Below, in pieces: positions 8,993-18,402 of a DNA stretch of 64,000 nucleotides; position 1 is the first letter of the stretch; each line of letters begins with the position of its first letter. Made by a program: the position numbers and the translations under genes. The notes beneath the pieces were generated by a model. That model saw only the letters and a program-made list of their open reading frames with translations. It was not told the DNA's origin and ran no database searches. This DNA comes from Methylohalobius crimeensis 10Ki (lineage in GTDB: Bacteria > Pseudomonadota > Gammaproteobacteria > Methylococcales > Methylothermaceae): positions 124,001 through 188,000 of the forward strand of contig NZ_ATXB01000002.1 of the NCBI RefSeq assembly GCF_000421465.1, read 5' to 3'.

Positions 8993-10374
8993 CCCTGCTC
9001 TCCCCCCCAGGCCTGCAAGGCCTCCACCGTGGTCTCCAAATGCTGGCTGCGCGACCCTTTGATTAAAATTCGCACCTCGGCGTGGAGGTGGTCGAGCGCG
9101 GCGTCGATCAAGGCTGCCTGAGACGCGAACCATTCCCCCCCGATGCCAAAGGCAGCCACCGCCGCTCTGCTGGCATCGCCCACCGCCAATAAGCGCCGGA
9201 CACCGCGGGCTTTGGCCAATGCCCCCGCCCGGGTGTGCCAAGCTGTACTGTCCGGTCCCAGTTCGCCGAACGCACCCAACACGACCCAGGGCTCGCCGCC
9301 GCAAGCACCTAAGGCGTCCAATCCGGCCTCGAAGGAAGCCGGATTGGCGTTGTAGCAATCGTCCAAGAGCCAAGCTCCGCTCTTGGCCGGCAACGGCCGC
9401 AATCGCCCCGAGACGGGCACCATCCGGGCCAATCCCGCCTGAATCCCGGCGACACTTCCATCCATGGCCAAACCGCAAGCCGTGGCCGCCAGCGCATTGA
9501 TCACGTTGTGACGGCCCGGCAAGGCCAGATCCACATCGAAACGCTCACCCAGCGCTCGAACCCGGAACCGGTTACGAAACCGGCCTTCGCTGAACGCCAA
9601 CGGCTCCATGGCCTCGGCGCTGACATCGGCCGACGAAGACAATCCGAAAGTGATCACCCGTCTGCGGCCGGCGATTTCCCGCCACAATGGAAAAAATCGA
9701 TCGTCGGCGTTGAGCACCGCCGTTCCGGTAGTCGGCAAAGCGGCGATCAATTCTCCCTTCGTCCGGGCCACTCCTTCCAGAGAACCGAAACCTTCCAAAT
9801 GGGCCGGGCCGGCGTTGGTGATCACCGCGGCTTGGGGTTCGGCCAATCCGGCTACATAGGCGATTTCACCGGCGTGATTGGCGCCCATTTCGATCACCGC
9901 GAAGCGATGCGACGGGTGCAGGCGCAACAGGGTCAAAGGCACGCCGATGGCATTGTTGAGGTTGCCCTGAGTCTTAAGGAGGGAAGCGGCGCCGTGCGCT
10001 TCCTCCGCTTCGGCCAATACTTGAGCGATCATTTCCTTGACGGTGGTTTTGCCGTTGCTGCCGGTGACCCCCACCACCATCCCGTCGAAATTTAGATGGC
10101 GCCAATACCGGGCCAACTGCCCCAGGGCCAGTTGGGTATCGGCCACCTTGAGCTGGGGCAATTCGCTCGCCCCGGGCCGCGTCACCAGCGCGCCGACGGC
10201 GCCCGCCTCCCGCGCCTGGGGCAAGAAGTCGTGGCCGTCGAATCGCGCTCCATGCAGCGCCACGAACAAGCGGCCTTGCAAATCCCCGCGACTATCGATG
10301 CCCACGCCGTGAAACTCGACATCCTGGCGGAGGAGCGTTCCTTTCAATACGGGCGCCAACTCGCTCAAGCGCAT
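8977..10374 (-). CDS. murF: UDP-MurNAc-tripeptide--D-Ala-D-Ala ligase MurF
   Basis: A cytoplasmic Mur ligase that attaches the D-Ala-D-Ala dipeptide made by Ddl. It has the N-terminal substrate domain with [18 protein letters not shown], the P-loop [16 protein letters not shown] and the MurF-typical [12 protein letters not shown]. The ATG at 10374 ([10 protein letters not shown]) gives 465 residues and overlaps the murE end by 10 bases. Confidence 0.95.
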   Translation of the reverse strand: MRLSELAPVLKGTLLRQDVEFHGVGIDSRGDLQGRLFVALHGARFDGHDFLPQAREAGAVGALVTRPGASELPQLKVADTQLALGQLARYWRHLNFDGMVVGVTGSNGKTTVKEMIAQVLAEAEEAHGAASLLKTQGNLNNAIGVPLTLLRLHPSHRFAVIEMGANHAGEIAYVAGLAEPQAAVITNAGPAHLEGFGSLEGVARTKGELIAALPTTGTAVLNADDRFFPLWREIAGRRRVITFGLSSSADVSAEAMEPLAFSEGRFRNRFRVRALGERFDVDLALPGRHNVINALAATACGLAMDGSVAGIQAGLARMVPVSGRLRPLPAKSGAWLLDDCYNANPASFEAGLDALGACGGEPWVVLGAFGELGPDSTAWHTRAGALAKARGVRRLLAVGDASRAAVAAFGIGGEWFASQAALIDAALDHLHAEVRILIKGSRSQHLETTVEALQAWGGEQGCYTS

Positions 10375-11861
10375 ACCGGCGCCTCCCGCAAAAGCTCGGC
10401 CACCACCGCCCGGTCGCAGAAGGCGCGCCGCTCTCCTCCTCCGATTTCCTGCCAACTCTCGTGGCCTTTTCCCGCCACCAGGACGATGTCATCGACGTCC
10501 GCCGAGGCGATCGCAGTCGCAATCGCTTCGCCGCGATCCCGCACCACCTGCGGATGGGTGGTCATACCCGCCATAATTTCGGCGACGATGCGATCGCCGT
10601 CTTCCGCGCGGGGATTGTCGTCGGTCAAGATCACCCGGTCGGCCAAACCCTCGGCCACCCGCCCCATCTGGGGGCGTTTGCCCCGATCGCGCTGCCCGCC
10701 GCAACCGAACACCGCCCACAGGCGTCCGCGGCAATGCCGACGCAAACTGCGCAGGGCCAGTTCCAGGGCGGCCGGGGTATGGGCGTAATCCACCACCGCC
10801 AAAGGCCGGTCCGGCGACCGGAAGCACTCCATCCTTCCCGGCACCGGTGTAAGATTCGCCAAAAGGCGGACCGCTTCCGCCAATGCCGACCCCCGCGCCA
10901 GCAATACCGTCAATACCGCCAAGACGTTGGCGAGATTGAATTCCCCGAGCAGCGGCACCTGAACCGGCATCCGCTCGTTTTTCCAGGTCACTTGAAACTC
11001 CATTCCGGCGGCGCGATAACAAACCGCATCGGCGACTAAACGGGGAAAAGGAGCGTCTTTCCCCGGGATTGCGCTAAACCCATAGATCCGAACCCCGGGA
11101 CCGACCCCGCGATGAAAGGCCGGCCAGGCCGGATCGTCCAAATTCAATACCGCCGCCTGAAGCTTCGGATGACTCAGGAGCTTGATCTTCGCGTCGGCAT
11201 AAGCGTCCGGGGTCCCGTGGTAATCCAGATGGTCGCGGCTGAGATTGGTCCATAAAGCGAGATCGAAATCGATCCCGTTGACCCGCCCCTGATCCAACGC
11301 GTGGGAAGAGACCTCCATGGCCACGGAGCGAATTCCTCGTGCCCGCAAGGCGGCCAAGCGTTTTTGGTTTTCCAGGGCCGGTGCGGTGGTGTGATGGGTC
11401 GCTTGCAAAGCGGCCGGACTGCCCCACCCGAGAGTGCCTAGCACCGCGCCCCCGAGTGCTTGAGCCAGGAAAAAGCTGCAAGATGTCTTCCCATTGGTGC
11501 CGGTGATCCCGATCACCTCGATTGCCCGGGAAGGATGGCCGTAGAAACGCGCGGCGATCTCTCCCAAACGCTCATTGAGGCGGGGTACGGCCAGGGCGGG
11601 AACGGTCAAACCGGCCGGCAGACGGGCCCCTTCCGGTTCGTAGACCACCACGACCGCCCCCCGGTCCTGGGCTTCCGGGGCAAATTCGATCCCATGGCGG
11701 CGAACGCCGGCGGGAGCAAGATACGCCTCCCCCGGGCGCACGGAAGAACCGCTGTCGCTGAGTCCCGACACGCACAGGCCGGGCGGACAGGGAACGTCCG
11801 GCATCAGTTCTTGCAGGGGCACCCAGCCGGGCATCCCCCGCCTATCCATCCGGCTGCCCAT
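10365..11861 (-). CDS. murE: UDP-MurNAc-dipeptide--meso-diaminopimelate ligase MurE
   Basis: This Mur ligase adds the third stem residue. The DNPRAED motif is the DNPR signature of enzymes that use meso-diaminopimelate, so the wall is the usual Gram-negative type. The P-loop is GITGTNGKTSCSF, followed by EVSSHALDQGRV. Three ATGs are possible: 11861 (overlaps ftsI by 20 bases), 11849 and 11834. The last has AGG six bases ahead and gives the shortest conventional N-terminus. I list the longest, so the first 9 residues are uncertain. Confidence 0.94.
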   Translation of the reverse strand: MGSRMDRRGMPGWVPLQELMPDVPCPPGLCVSGLSDSGSSVRPGEAYLAPAGVRRHGIEFAPEAQDRGAVVVVYEPEGARLPAGLTVPALAVPRLNERLGEIAARFYGHPSRAIEVIGITGTNGKTSCSFFLAQALGGAVLGTLGWGSPAALQATHHTTAPALENQKRLAALRARGIRSVAMEVSSHALDQGRVNGIDFDLALWTNLSRDHLDYHGTPDAYADAKIKLLSHPKLQAAVLNLDDPAWPAFHRGVGPGVRIYGFSAIPGKDAPFPRLVADAVCYRAAGMEFQVTWKNERMPVQVPLLGEFNLANVLAVLTVLLARGSALAEAVRLLANLTPVPGRMECFRSPDRPLAVVDYAHTPAALELALRSLRRHCRGRLWAVFGCGGQRDRGKRPQMGRVAEGLADRVILTDDNPRAEDGDRIVAEIMAGMTTHPQVVRDRGEAIATAIASADVDDIVLVAGKGHESWQEIGGGERRAFCDRAVVAELLREAPVCA

Positions 11862-13578
11862 CCAATTTCACCAAGAGGGGTTGAGAGGTCTGAGGAACAC
11901 CGTCCGGCGGCACACCCAACAAGCGCAGCGCGATCTCCATGACCCGGGCGAACACCGGCGCCGCCACCAAACCGCCGTAGTAATCCTTGCCACCGGGCTC
12001 ATCGATCACCACCGCCAGGACCAAACGAGGTTTCGAGGCGGGCGCCATCCCCACGAACAAAGCCCGATAACGATCGTCCGCATAACCGCCCGGAATCGCC
12101 ACTTTGGCGGTACCGGTCTTGCCCGCCACTTGATAACCCGCCACCCGGGCCCGAGAGGCGGTGCCATCCCGACTGACCACGCCTTCCAGCATCCGCCGCA
12201 GGCGGGCGGCCAGGCCGGGCGGTAGAATCCGCTGTGCCCGGCTGTCCTGATCGCGGGGCAAGAGGGTGATGCTGTGGCGTATGCCGTCATCGGCCAGCAC
12301 CGCATAAGCGCGCGCCAACTGCAGGGTGGAAACCGCCAAACCGTAGCCGAAGGCGATCGTCGCCTGCTCAAACTGGCCCCAGCCGGACGGATCGGGCACC
12401 ACCCCTTCCGTTTCGCCGGGAAACTCGATTCCGGTGCGCCCGGCGAAACCGAAATCCCTGAGACAGGCGGCAAAAGATTCGGATGGCATTTTCAAAGCCA
12501 CATGGGTAATGCCCACATTGCTCGATTTCCGCAATATCCCCGCCAAATCGAGCACCCCGTAATTGCGATGGTCCCGCACCCGATTCCGTCCCACGCGCAT
12601 CCAACCGGGCGTGGTGTCGACCTTCCAACCGGGAGACACGGCGTGCTCCCGCAGGGCGCATGCCATGGTGAGGGGCTTGAGGGTGGAGCCCGGTTCAAAT
12701 CGGTCGACCAGGGCCCGATTGCGGAAATTGCCCGAGGTCAGCGAATCGCGGAAATTCGGGTTGAAGGCGGGCTGGTTGGCCAGGGCCAACACTTCCCCGG
12801 TTTTCGCATCGAGCAATACCAGCATCCCGCCCTTGGCGCGATGTTCGGTCACTGCACGCTTGAGTTCCAGATAAGCCCAATACTGCAGGCGCCGATCGAT
12901 GCTCAAGCGGATATCGTGGCCCGGTCGCGCCGGCTGAACCGCTTCGATGGATTCGATGATTCGCCCGCGACGATCCTGAATCACCCGCACCTGCCCGGAC
13001 ATCCCCTGCAATTGGGCTTCGAATCGCCGCTCCACGCCTTCCTGACCGTGCTGATCGATATCGGTAAAACCGAGCAAGTGGGCGGTCACTTCGGCGGCGG
13101 GGTAATAACGTTTGAATTCCGGCCTCAGAAACAGGCCGTCGATCTCCAAGCCCGCGATCCGCTCCGCCCTCGCCGGCGGCAGGCGGCGTTTGAGATAGAG
13201 GAATGCGCGCCGGCGGTGGGTATCGATCCGGTGCCGCAAACGCGCTTCGGGGATATTCAGCAAGCGCGCTAAGGTGCGCATTTGTGCCGCGCTGGCCTGA
13301 AATATCCGGGGATTGACGCAAACCGATTGCACCGGCGCGCTGATCGCCAAGGGGGCGCCTTTGCGGTCCAGCAGCCGCCCCCGGTGAGCGGGCAATTCCA
13401 TCACCCGAATCTGCTGTCTATCCGCCCTCCGTTGATAGAAATCCCGCGCCCATACCTGCACGTAAAACGCCCGCACCAGCAATCCCGCCAATCCCAGGCC
13501 GAACCCGGCCAGCACCAATCCGCGCCGCCAGGAAATCAAGTCAATTCGGGGGGGGCTAGTATCCACCATCTCGTTCAA
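11842..13578 (-). CDS. ftsI: Septal penicillin-binding protein 3, FtsI
   Basis: The class B transpeptidase that cross-links septal peptidoglycan in the periplasm as the partner of FtsW. It has one N-terminal membrane anchor (about residues 19-40), the non-penicillin-binding pedestal with RGRLLDRKGAPLA, and the transpeptidase domain with all three active-site motifs: STLK at about 298-301 (acylated serine), SSN in LRKSSNVGI, and KTGT in AGKTGTAKV. The frame starts at TTG 13578, overlapping the ftsL stop (TTGA). An ATG three codons later at 13569 is the alternative. Confidence 0.95.
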   Translation of the reverse strand: MNEMVDTSPPRIDLISWRRGLVLAGFGLGLAGLLVRAFYVQVWARDFYQRRADRQQIRVMELPAHRGRLLDRKGAPLAISAPVQSVCVNPRIFQASAAQMRTLARLLNIPEARLRHRIDTHRRRAFLYLKRRLPPARAERIAGLEIDGLFLRPEFKRYYPAAEVTAHLLGFTDIDQHGQEGVERRFEAQLQGMSGQVRVIQDRRGRIIESIEAVQPARPGHDIRLSIDRRLQYWAYLELKRAVTEHRAKGGMLVLLDAKTGEVLALANQPAFNPNFRDSLTSGNFRNRALVDRFEPGSTLKPLTMACALREHAVSPGWKVDTTPGWMRVGRNRVRDHRNYGVLDLAGILRKSSNVGITHVALKMPSESFAACLRDFGFAGRTGIEFPGETEGVVPDPSGWGQFEQATIAFGYGLAVSTLQLARAYAVLADDGIRHSITLLPRDQDSRAQRILPPGLAARLRRMLEGVVSRDGTASRARVAGYQVAGKTGTAKVAIPGGYADDRYRALFVGMAPASKPRLVLAVVIDEPGGKDYYGGLVAAPVFARVMEIALRLLGVPPDGVPQTSQPLLVKLDGQPDG

Positions 13579-13868
13579 TGCATCGGAGGGCCTGAAGAGA
13601 GCGGCAAATAAACGATTTCATTCGCATCCGGAACCACCATCTGCAAGCGGGTTCGAGCTAAACGTTCGACCCGGGCCGGATCGGCCCAAGCATGTTCCTC
13701 AAGCAACAACTGCTCCCATTCCACCTCGAAGTCGTCCAGCTGACGCTGGAGACGCTGAACTTCGTTGAACAACAAGCGGGCACGGTATTTGCTATGCACC
13801 ACGCCCACCGCTGAAACGGCCGCCAATACCAGCAGGCCGATACACACGCCTTCCGATTTGCTTAACAT
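13575..13868 (-). CDS. ftsL: Cell division protein FtsL
   Basis: A 97-residue bitopic protein with one hydrophobic segment (about residues 7-25) followed by a leucine-rich coiled coil (FNEVQRLQRQLDDFEVEWEQ), as expected for the divisome component that pairs with FtsB and FtsQ. It ends with the short motif RTRLQMVVPDANEIVYLPL seen at the end of gammaproteobacterial FtsL. It is identified mainly by topology and by its position between rsmH and ftsI. It overlaps rsmH by 7 bases. Confidence 0.9.
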   Translation of the reverse strand: MLSKSEGVCIGLLVLAAVSAVGVVHSKYRARLLFNEVQRLQRQLDDFEVEWEQLLLEEHAWADPARVERLARTRLQMVVPDANEIVYLPLSSGPPMH

Positions 13869-14797
13869 GATCGGCGTTCGGCGATTCTTAGGATCGCGCT
13901 CCGTGCCCGGGGATTACGGGACGCCTCCAAGGCGTCGGGACGCTTTTTGCCGAGAACTTTCAGGCGTTGGGGAGACGGCGTCCCGGTCACCGGCAGCCCC
14001 TTGGGCAAGGGCGTTCCCCGGGACTGGGCGCGCAGGAAACGCTTTACGATCCGGTCCTCCAGGGAGTGAAAAGCGATCACGACCAAGCGGCCGCCCGGCA
14101 CCAAGAGATCCACCGCTTGCTCCAGGACGGCTTCCAGACTCTCCAGCTCCCGATTGATGTGAATGCGCAGTGCTTGAAAAGTCCGGGTCGCCGGGTGTTT
14201 GTGGCGTTCCCGGGCAGGAACGGCGCGTTCGATCAGCGCCGTCAGTTGCCGGGTGCGAAGCAGCGGTTGGCGGCTGCGGGCCTCGACGATGGCCCGGGCA
14301 ATGCGGTGGGCGAAACGCTCTTCCCCAAACTTGCGGATGACATCGGCGATTTCCCGCATCGGTGCCTGGGCCAACCAATCTGCGGCGCTCATTCCCACAT
14401 CCGGATTCATCCGCATATCCAAAGGACCGTCATGGAGAAAAGCGAATCCCCGCTCCGGTGTATCCAGCTGCGGCGATGAGACGCCCAAATCCAAAAGTAT
14501 GCCGTCGATCCGGCCGGCGTAACCCATCTCCTCGATGACTTCCCGCAACTGATTGAAATCCGCGTGAATCAAGCTGAACCGACGGTCTTCCGCCAACTGC
14601 CGAGCTTGCGTGGATGCGACGGCATCCGGATCCTTGTCCAGAGCGATCAGCCGGCCTTCGCGGCCCAGTTGCTCTAGAATCGCACGGCTATGCCCTCCGC
14701 GCCCGAACGTACCATCCACGTATACGCCATCGTTACGGACGGCCAACCCCGCTAACGCCTCTTCAAGCATGACGGGCTGGTGAATCATGGCATCCAT
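13862..14797 (-). CDS. rsmH: 16S rRNA (cytosine1402-N4)-methyltransferase RsmH (MraW)
   Basis: An SAM-dependent methyltransferase that modifies C1402 in the 16S rRNA decoding centre. It carries HQPVMLEEAL at the start, the SAM site DGTFGRGGHSRAIL, LDLGVSSPQLD, and near the end AFHSLEDRIVKRF. Possible starts are TTG 14803, ATG 14797 (GAAG upstream, chosen) and ATG 14788. It is placed directly after mraZ as in most dcw clusters. Confidence 0.96.
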   Translation of the reverse strand: MDAMIHQPVMLEEALAGLAVRNDGVYVDGTFGRGGHSRAILEQLGREGRLIALDKDPDAVASTQARQLAEDRRFSLIHADFNQLREVIEEMGYAGRIDGILLDLGVSSPQLDTPERGFAFLHDGPLDMRMNPDVGMSAADWLAQAPMREIADVIRKFGEERFAHRIARAIVEARSRQPLLRTRQLTALIERAVPARERHKHPATRTFQALRIHINRELESLEAVLEQAVDLLVPGGRLVVIAFHSLEDRIVKRFLRAQSRGTPLPKGLPVTGTPSPQRLKVLGKKRPDALEASRNPRARSAILRIAERRSC

Positions 14798-14799
14798 AA

Positions 14800-15258
14800 T
14801 CAAATCTTCAAAGCGCTAAAATCCGGCGGCTCGGCAAGGTCCTCGAGACTCATCTCTTCAATCCAAACGTTGCGGCGGATGTCCCAAGTCTCCTCATCCC
14901 AAATTTCGAATTTGCCACCCACGCCCACCAACACGATGTTTTTGTCCAAATTGGCGTACTTACGCAACGGCGTCGACAATAAAACTCGCCCTTGCCCATC
15001 CAATTGGCATTCGTTGGCATGGCCGATCAACAGCCGCTGCAAGTGGCTGGCTTTCCGATTAAGCGATGAATAGGACACCAATTGTCGTTCCAAAGCTTCC
15101 CATTGGGATAAGGGGTACAACCAAAGGCACCGGTTATCGAGGGCAATGGTGGCGACCACCTGGCCATCCGCTTCGGCCTGCAGGCTCTCCCGGTATTTGG
15201 AGGGCAGCGCCAAACGGCCCTTGCTATCCAAACTCAGCGTGTGAATACCACGAAACAA
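14800..15258 (-). CDS. mraZ: Transcriptional regulator MraZ
   Basis: An AbrB-fold DNA-binding protein that forms ring oligomers and represses its own dcw promoter in E. coli. The core LFRGIHTLSLDSKGRLALPSK matches the family N-terminus if translation begins at TTG 15258, giving 152 residues, the usual length. A longer reading from GTG 15306 would translate straight through the three MraZ boxes, so I reject it. GGGGGGAG lies only two bases before the TTG, a short spacing. It is the first gene of the cluster. Confidence 0.9.
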   Translation of the reverse strand: MFRGIHTLSLDSKGRLALPSKYRESLQAEADGQVVATIALDNRCLWLYPLSQWEALERQLVSYSSLNRKASHLQRLLIGHANECQLDGQGRVLLSTPLRKYANLDKNIVLVGVGGKFEIWDEETWDIRRNVWIEEMSLEDLAEPPDFSALKI

Positions 15259-15290
15259 TTCTCCCCCCGGAGCTTTCCGAATGCCGCAGT

Positions 15291-15320
15291 CCCCACCAAT
15301 CCCCACATTTCCCCACTGGC
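15291..15320 (-). promoter_or_regulatory. MraZ operator, three 10-bp direct repeats
   Basis: On the minus strand three exact 10-base repeats follow each other: GTGGGGAAAT, GTGGGGATTG, GTGGGGACTG. MraZ is known to bind TGGGN repeats separated by 5 bases, and this matches in sequence and period. They lie just downstream of the predicted start of transcription, in the untranslated leader of mraZ, so binding would block promoter clearance. Confidence 0.9.
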
Positions 15321-15328
15321 TTTAAGGC

Positions 15329-15357
15329 ACTATAAGGAGCCGGCGACGCTTCGTCAA
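15329..15357 (-). promoter_or_regulatory. Sigma-70 promoter of the dcw cluster
   Basis: On the minus strand TTGACG (15357-15352) and TATAGT (15334-15329) are separated by exactly 17 bases, a near-consensus sigma-70 promoter. Transcription would begin about 15322, immediately before the MraZ boxes. Confidence 0.85.
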
Positions 15358-15479
15358 GCGTACCTTTTTGGCGACAAAAGTTGCCGAAACCCAACACCAG
15401 GCGGGCATTCAGGGGCAGGGGGAAGACACTTTTCAGCCGAAAAGATCCCCGCAAAGAAAGGCAGAAACGTGAGGAGAAT

Positions 15480-15515
15480 CTCAGAAAAAACCGAAAAGAC
15501 GCCGCTCAAGCGGCG
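15480..15515 (-). terminator. Intrinsic terminator after the CAAX protease gene
   Basis: CGCCGC (15500-15505) and GCGGCG (15510-15515) form a stem whose loop holds the stop codon of the CAAX protease gene. Reading on the minus strand, it is followed by TCTTTTC and a run of six T. It separates this pair of genes from mraZ. Confidence 0.7.
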
Positions 15516-16084
15516 CGTTCGGCACGGTAGGCGGCGACCACGATGATAAAGGCCGCCAAATCGTAAACCGAATGCACCACGATGGGCACCAATAAATTGC
15601 GCTCACCGCCGACATCCAACAGCCAGCCCAAATACATACCGGTCAAGGCGGCCAGGACGGTATATAGAGGTGTCACCGAATGGGCCAGTCCAAAAAGCAG
15701 GTTGCTGATCAGCAGCGCCGGCCCCCATCCCCAGAGACTCTCCAACCAGGGCTGCAGCACCCCACGAAACAACACTTCCTCCCCCACCCCCGCCAGCGCG
15801 GCCACATAGACCAATTCATACCAGCGAGAGGCGGCCAGCAACGAGCCCAAGGTATCGATCAAAAGTCGCTTGATTTTTTCCAGCCCGGAAACGGGCAAGC
15901 GATATGAAATCCCGAAAAAAGCCAACAAAGGGAAAGTCCCCAACAGCCCCAGACTCAAAGCCTCGGAACGCCAGGCAAACGACGCCATGGGGTCGATTTC
16001 CATCCACCACCCTAACAAATAAGCCACCACTACCAACCCCCCTTCGAAGAGGGTGGCCATGATCAGAAACTGGGTTTTATTCAT
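15506..16084 (-). CDS. CPBP (CAAX/Abi) family intramembrane metalloprotease
   Basis: A 192-residue membrane protein with about six hydrophobic segments. It has the CPBP/Rce1-type motifs: EEVLFRG (E102, E103, R107), FGLAH (H135) and HSVYD (H171), which place the metal-binding glutamate and histidines within the bilayer. Substrates of bacterial members are mostly unknown; some act in peptide maturation or immunity. The ATG at 16084 overlaps the stop of the SPOR gene by 4 bases, so the two are co-translated. The link to that protein suggests an envelope role, which is inference. Confidence 0.85.
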   Translation of the reverse strand: MNKTQFLIMATLFEGGLVVVAYLLGWWMEIDPMASFAWRSEALSLGLLGTFPLLAFFGISYRLPVSGLEKIKRLLIDTLGSLLAASRWYELVYVAALAGVGEEVLFRGVLQPWLESLWGWGPALLISNLLFGLAHSVTPLYTVLAALTGMYLGWLLDVGGERNLLVPIVVHSVYDLAAFIIVVAAYRAERAA

Positions 16085-17004
16085 CGGCTCAACCAGACCG
16101 AATTCAATCCCAGTTTCCCGCGCAGATCCTCGCCGCGATCGGAAGCTTTTTTCTGATCGGTAAACGGCCCCACCCGCAGCCGATACCAAGGCTTTCCCTT
16201 GACGGTCGCCGCCTGAATCTCCGCTTGGACGCCGCGACCGGCATAATTCCGCCGTAATTTTTCCGCCGCGGCGCGGCTGTTGAAGGAAGCCAATACAATA
16301 TACCATCCTTGCCGTCCGCTGCCGCCTTCCGCAGCCGCCCCGGCGGAAGGCGACTTGGCTGCCTGGGACGGCGGGCCGGCTTCGAGCCGTCGCTCCAATT
16401 TATCCAAGCGCGGTTCGATCCCGGCCATGGCCTCGTTCAAGCGCTCGACCTCGCCTCGAAGCGCCTCCCCGTCCTCGCCCGTTGCCGCCTCCAGCGCCGC
16501 CAAACGCTGTCCGGCCTGATGTTCGAGCTCGCCCAGCCGGACCTTCATTCGATCCACCTCGCCCCCGAGATAGGCTGCATTGCCTCCCCTACCGGCCCCT
16601 GCTTGCAAGCGCTCCTCCAAGGAAACCACCGTATTGCCCAGATGCTCGATCCGGTCGCTTTGACGATACAGCAGCGCCGCCACCACCAAGACGATCACCA
16701 AAGCCGCCCCCCCGAGCCCCACGGCGATCCACAACCGGCCATCGCCCTCCCCGCTCCGATTCGACGACCACGGCGGCGGCACTTCCGACTCCGCCGAAAC
16801 CGTCGGCGCGGTGGGACGCTCCGCCGAACTGCGCGGATGGCGGGTACTTTCGGGCGCGGTGGACAACTCCAAGGTATCCTCTTCCGGCTCCCAATCCTCT
16901 TCCCGACCCGCAGGCCGGGTCATTCGGGCACGGCGGTCGCGCGCCGCCTTTTCCAACTGCTGTGCGAAATCCGGCTGGTCTGTATTGCGAGAATCGTCGC
17001 TCAT
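16081..17004 (-). CDS. SPOR-domain membrane protein
   Basis: A 307-residue bitopic protein: an acidic, proline-rich cytoplasmic part of about 100 residues, one membrane segment (about 104-126, WIAVGLGGAALVIVLVVAAL), a periplasmic coiled-coil linker, and a C-terminal SPOR domain (from GWYIVLASFNSRAAAEKL to the end). SPOR domains bind denuded glycan at the septum, so this is probably a division-site or cell-wall protein like DamX, though it is not DamX by sequence. The ATG at 17004 is preceded by AAGGAGGGGC. Confidence 0.85.
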   Translation of the reverse strand: MSDDSRNTDQPDFAQQLEKAARDRRARMTRPAGREEDWEPEEDTLELSTAPESTRHPRSSAERPTAPTVSAESEVPPPWSSNRSGEGDGRLWIAVGLGGAALVIVLVVAALLYRQSDRIEHLGNTVVSLEERLQAGAGRGGNAAYLGGEVDRMKVRLGELEHQAGQRLAALEAATGEDGEALRGEVERLNEAMAGIEPRLDKLERRLEAGPPSQAAKSPSAGAAAEGGSGRQGWYIVLASFNSRAAAEKLRRNYAGRGVQAEIQAATVKGKPWYRLRVGPFTDQKKASDRGEDLRGKLGLNSVWLSR

Positions 17005-17128
17005 GGGGCGCCCCTCCTTAAGATATTTGAGGAAACATATCACAACATCCCGGACATCAAAACCGCGGCGACTGACGCACCGACCGGTGAGCCGATGGTA
17101 AAATACGTTTTCGTGCAATTAAGTCTTT

Positions 17129-18178
17129 ATGAGCTCCATGCGTCAACAACTTAAGGCGGTCGCCCTGATTTCCGGCGGCCTCGACTCCATGCTCGCCGCC
17201 CGCGTGGTGATGGAACAGGGCATTCACGTGGAAGGCATCAATTTTTTCACCGGCTTCTGCGTGGAAGGTCACACCCACGCCATTCGCAAGCGCGATCAGG
17301 CCAAACCCAAGCGCAACAACGCCCTCTGGGTGGCCGAGCAATTGGGCATCAAGCTTCACATCGTCGATATTATCGAAGAGTACAAAGATGTGGTGATCAA
17401 CCCCAAACACGGCTATGGAGCCAATCTAAACCCCTGCCTGGATTGCAAAATCTTCATGGTGGGCAAAGCCAGGCAATGGATCGAAACCAACGGCTTCGAT
17501 TTCATCATTACCGGGGAAGTGATCGGTCAACGACCCAAATCCCAACGCAAGGACACCATGCCCTTAGTGGCCCGCGAATCCGGAGCCGACGACCGGTTGT
17601 TGCGTCCCCTCTGCGCCCAAAATCTCCCGCCTTCCAAACCGGAGCGGGAAGGCTGGGTGGACCGGGACAAGCTCTACGCCTTCTCCGGCCGCACCCGCAA
17701 GCCGCAGATGGCGCTGGCGCAGCGGCTGGGCCTCGAGGATTACGCCCAGCCCGCCGGTGGCTGCTGCTTTCTGACCGACGCAAACTACTCGCACAAGCTG
17801 AGCGATTTGTGGCAGGCTCGCGGAGAAAAACGCTACGAACTGGACGACATCATGCTCCTCAAAGTGGGTCGCCATATCCGCCCCCGCGCCCACTATAAAT
17901 TGATCGTCGCCCGGGAAGAGGGAGAAGGTCGTTTTCTGCAAGGCTACAAGAAACGCTTTCCGCACCTGTATCCGGTCAGCCATGCCGGTCCCTTGATCCT
18001 GGTGGACGGCGACCCCACCGCCGAAGATTGGGAGTTGGCGGCGCGCATTCTCGCCCGCTACAGCCAGGGCCGGAATGCGGATGTGGTGGAAGTCAAGGCG
18101 GTCACCGCCGAAAACGAACGCACCCTGCGCGTCGCCCCGCTACCGCCCCATGGAATCCCCGCGGAGTGGGTGCTATGA
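17129..18178 (+). CDS. ThiI/MnmA-like PP-loop protein with NFACT-R-like C-terminus
   Basis: A 349-residue protein of the ATP-pyrophosphatase (PP-loop) superfamily. SGGLDS at residues 15-20 is the adenylating loop and NPCLDCKIFM holds the CxxC cysteine pair of tRNA-thiolating relatives. It lacks an N-terminal THUMP domain. The part from about residue 240 (MLLKVGRHIRPRAHYKLIV) resembles the NFACT-R RNA-binding module that has been reported fused to ThiI-like domains. The product is often mislabelled as a thiouridylate methyltransferase. A role in RNA sulfuration is likely but the target base is unknown. The next gene, tusA-like, overlaps by 4 bases and would supply the sulfur. ATGs at 17129 and 17138 are both possible starts. 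Confidence 0.75.
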   Translation: MSSMRQQLKAVALISGGLDSMLAARVVMEQGIHVEGINFFTGFCVEGHTHAIRKRDQAKPKRNNALWVAEQLGIKLHIVDIIEEYKDVVINPKHGYGANLNPCLDCKIFMVGKARQWIETNGFDFIITGEVIGQRPKSQRKDTMPLVARESGADDRLLRPLCAQNLPPSKPEREGWVDRDKLYAFSGRTRKPQMALAQRLGLEDYAQPAGGCCFLTDANYSHKLSDLWQARGEKRYELDDIMLLKVGRHIRPRAHYKLIVAREEGEGRFLQGYKKRFPHLYPVSHAGPLILVDGDPTAEDWELAARILARYSQGRNADVVEVKAVTAENERTLRVAPLPPHGIPAEWVL

Positions 18179-18402
18179 GCAAGGAAACGGTGGACGCCCG
18201 CGGACTGCTTTGCCCCATGCCGGTCATCCGGCTTCAGGACGCCGCCAAGGATCTTCCCGCCGGGATGGAAGTGGAATTGATCGGCACCGACCCGGGAATT
18301 CTGAACGACGTGCCCGCCTGGTGCCGAATCAACGGCCATCAGATTCAGGACAGCTGGCGCCAAGGCGACGAGTACCACGTCCTGCTCACGGTCGGAGAAT
18401 GA
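18175..18402 (+). CDS. TusA-family sulfurtransferase
   Basis: A 75-residue TusA/SirA-like protein. The sulfur-carrying cysteine is C13 in GLLCPMPVI, the family's signature, followed by a two-layer alpha/beta fold ending in HVLLTVGE. It passes persulfide sulfur to a partner enzyme. It overlaps the PP-loop gene and the cation-efflux gene by 4 bases each (ATGA), so it is best seen as the dedicated sulfur donor of the PP-loop protein rather than the cell's general TusA. Confidence 0.88.
   Translation: MSKETVDARGLLCPMPVIRLQDAAKDLPAGMEVELIGTDPGILNDVPAWCRINGHQIQDSWRQGDEYHVLLTVGE

Noticed and set aside
8993-9478. N-terminal extension of mraY into murF
   Set aside because: MraY likeness begins at the GTG at 8992, and the extension is murF read in another frame.
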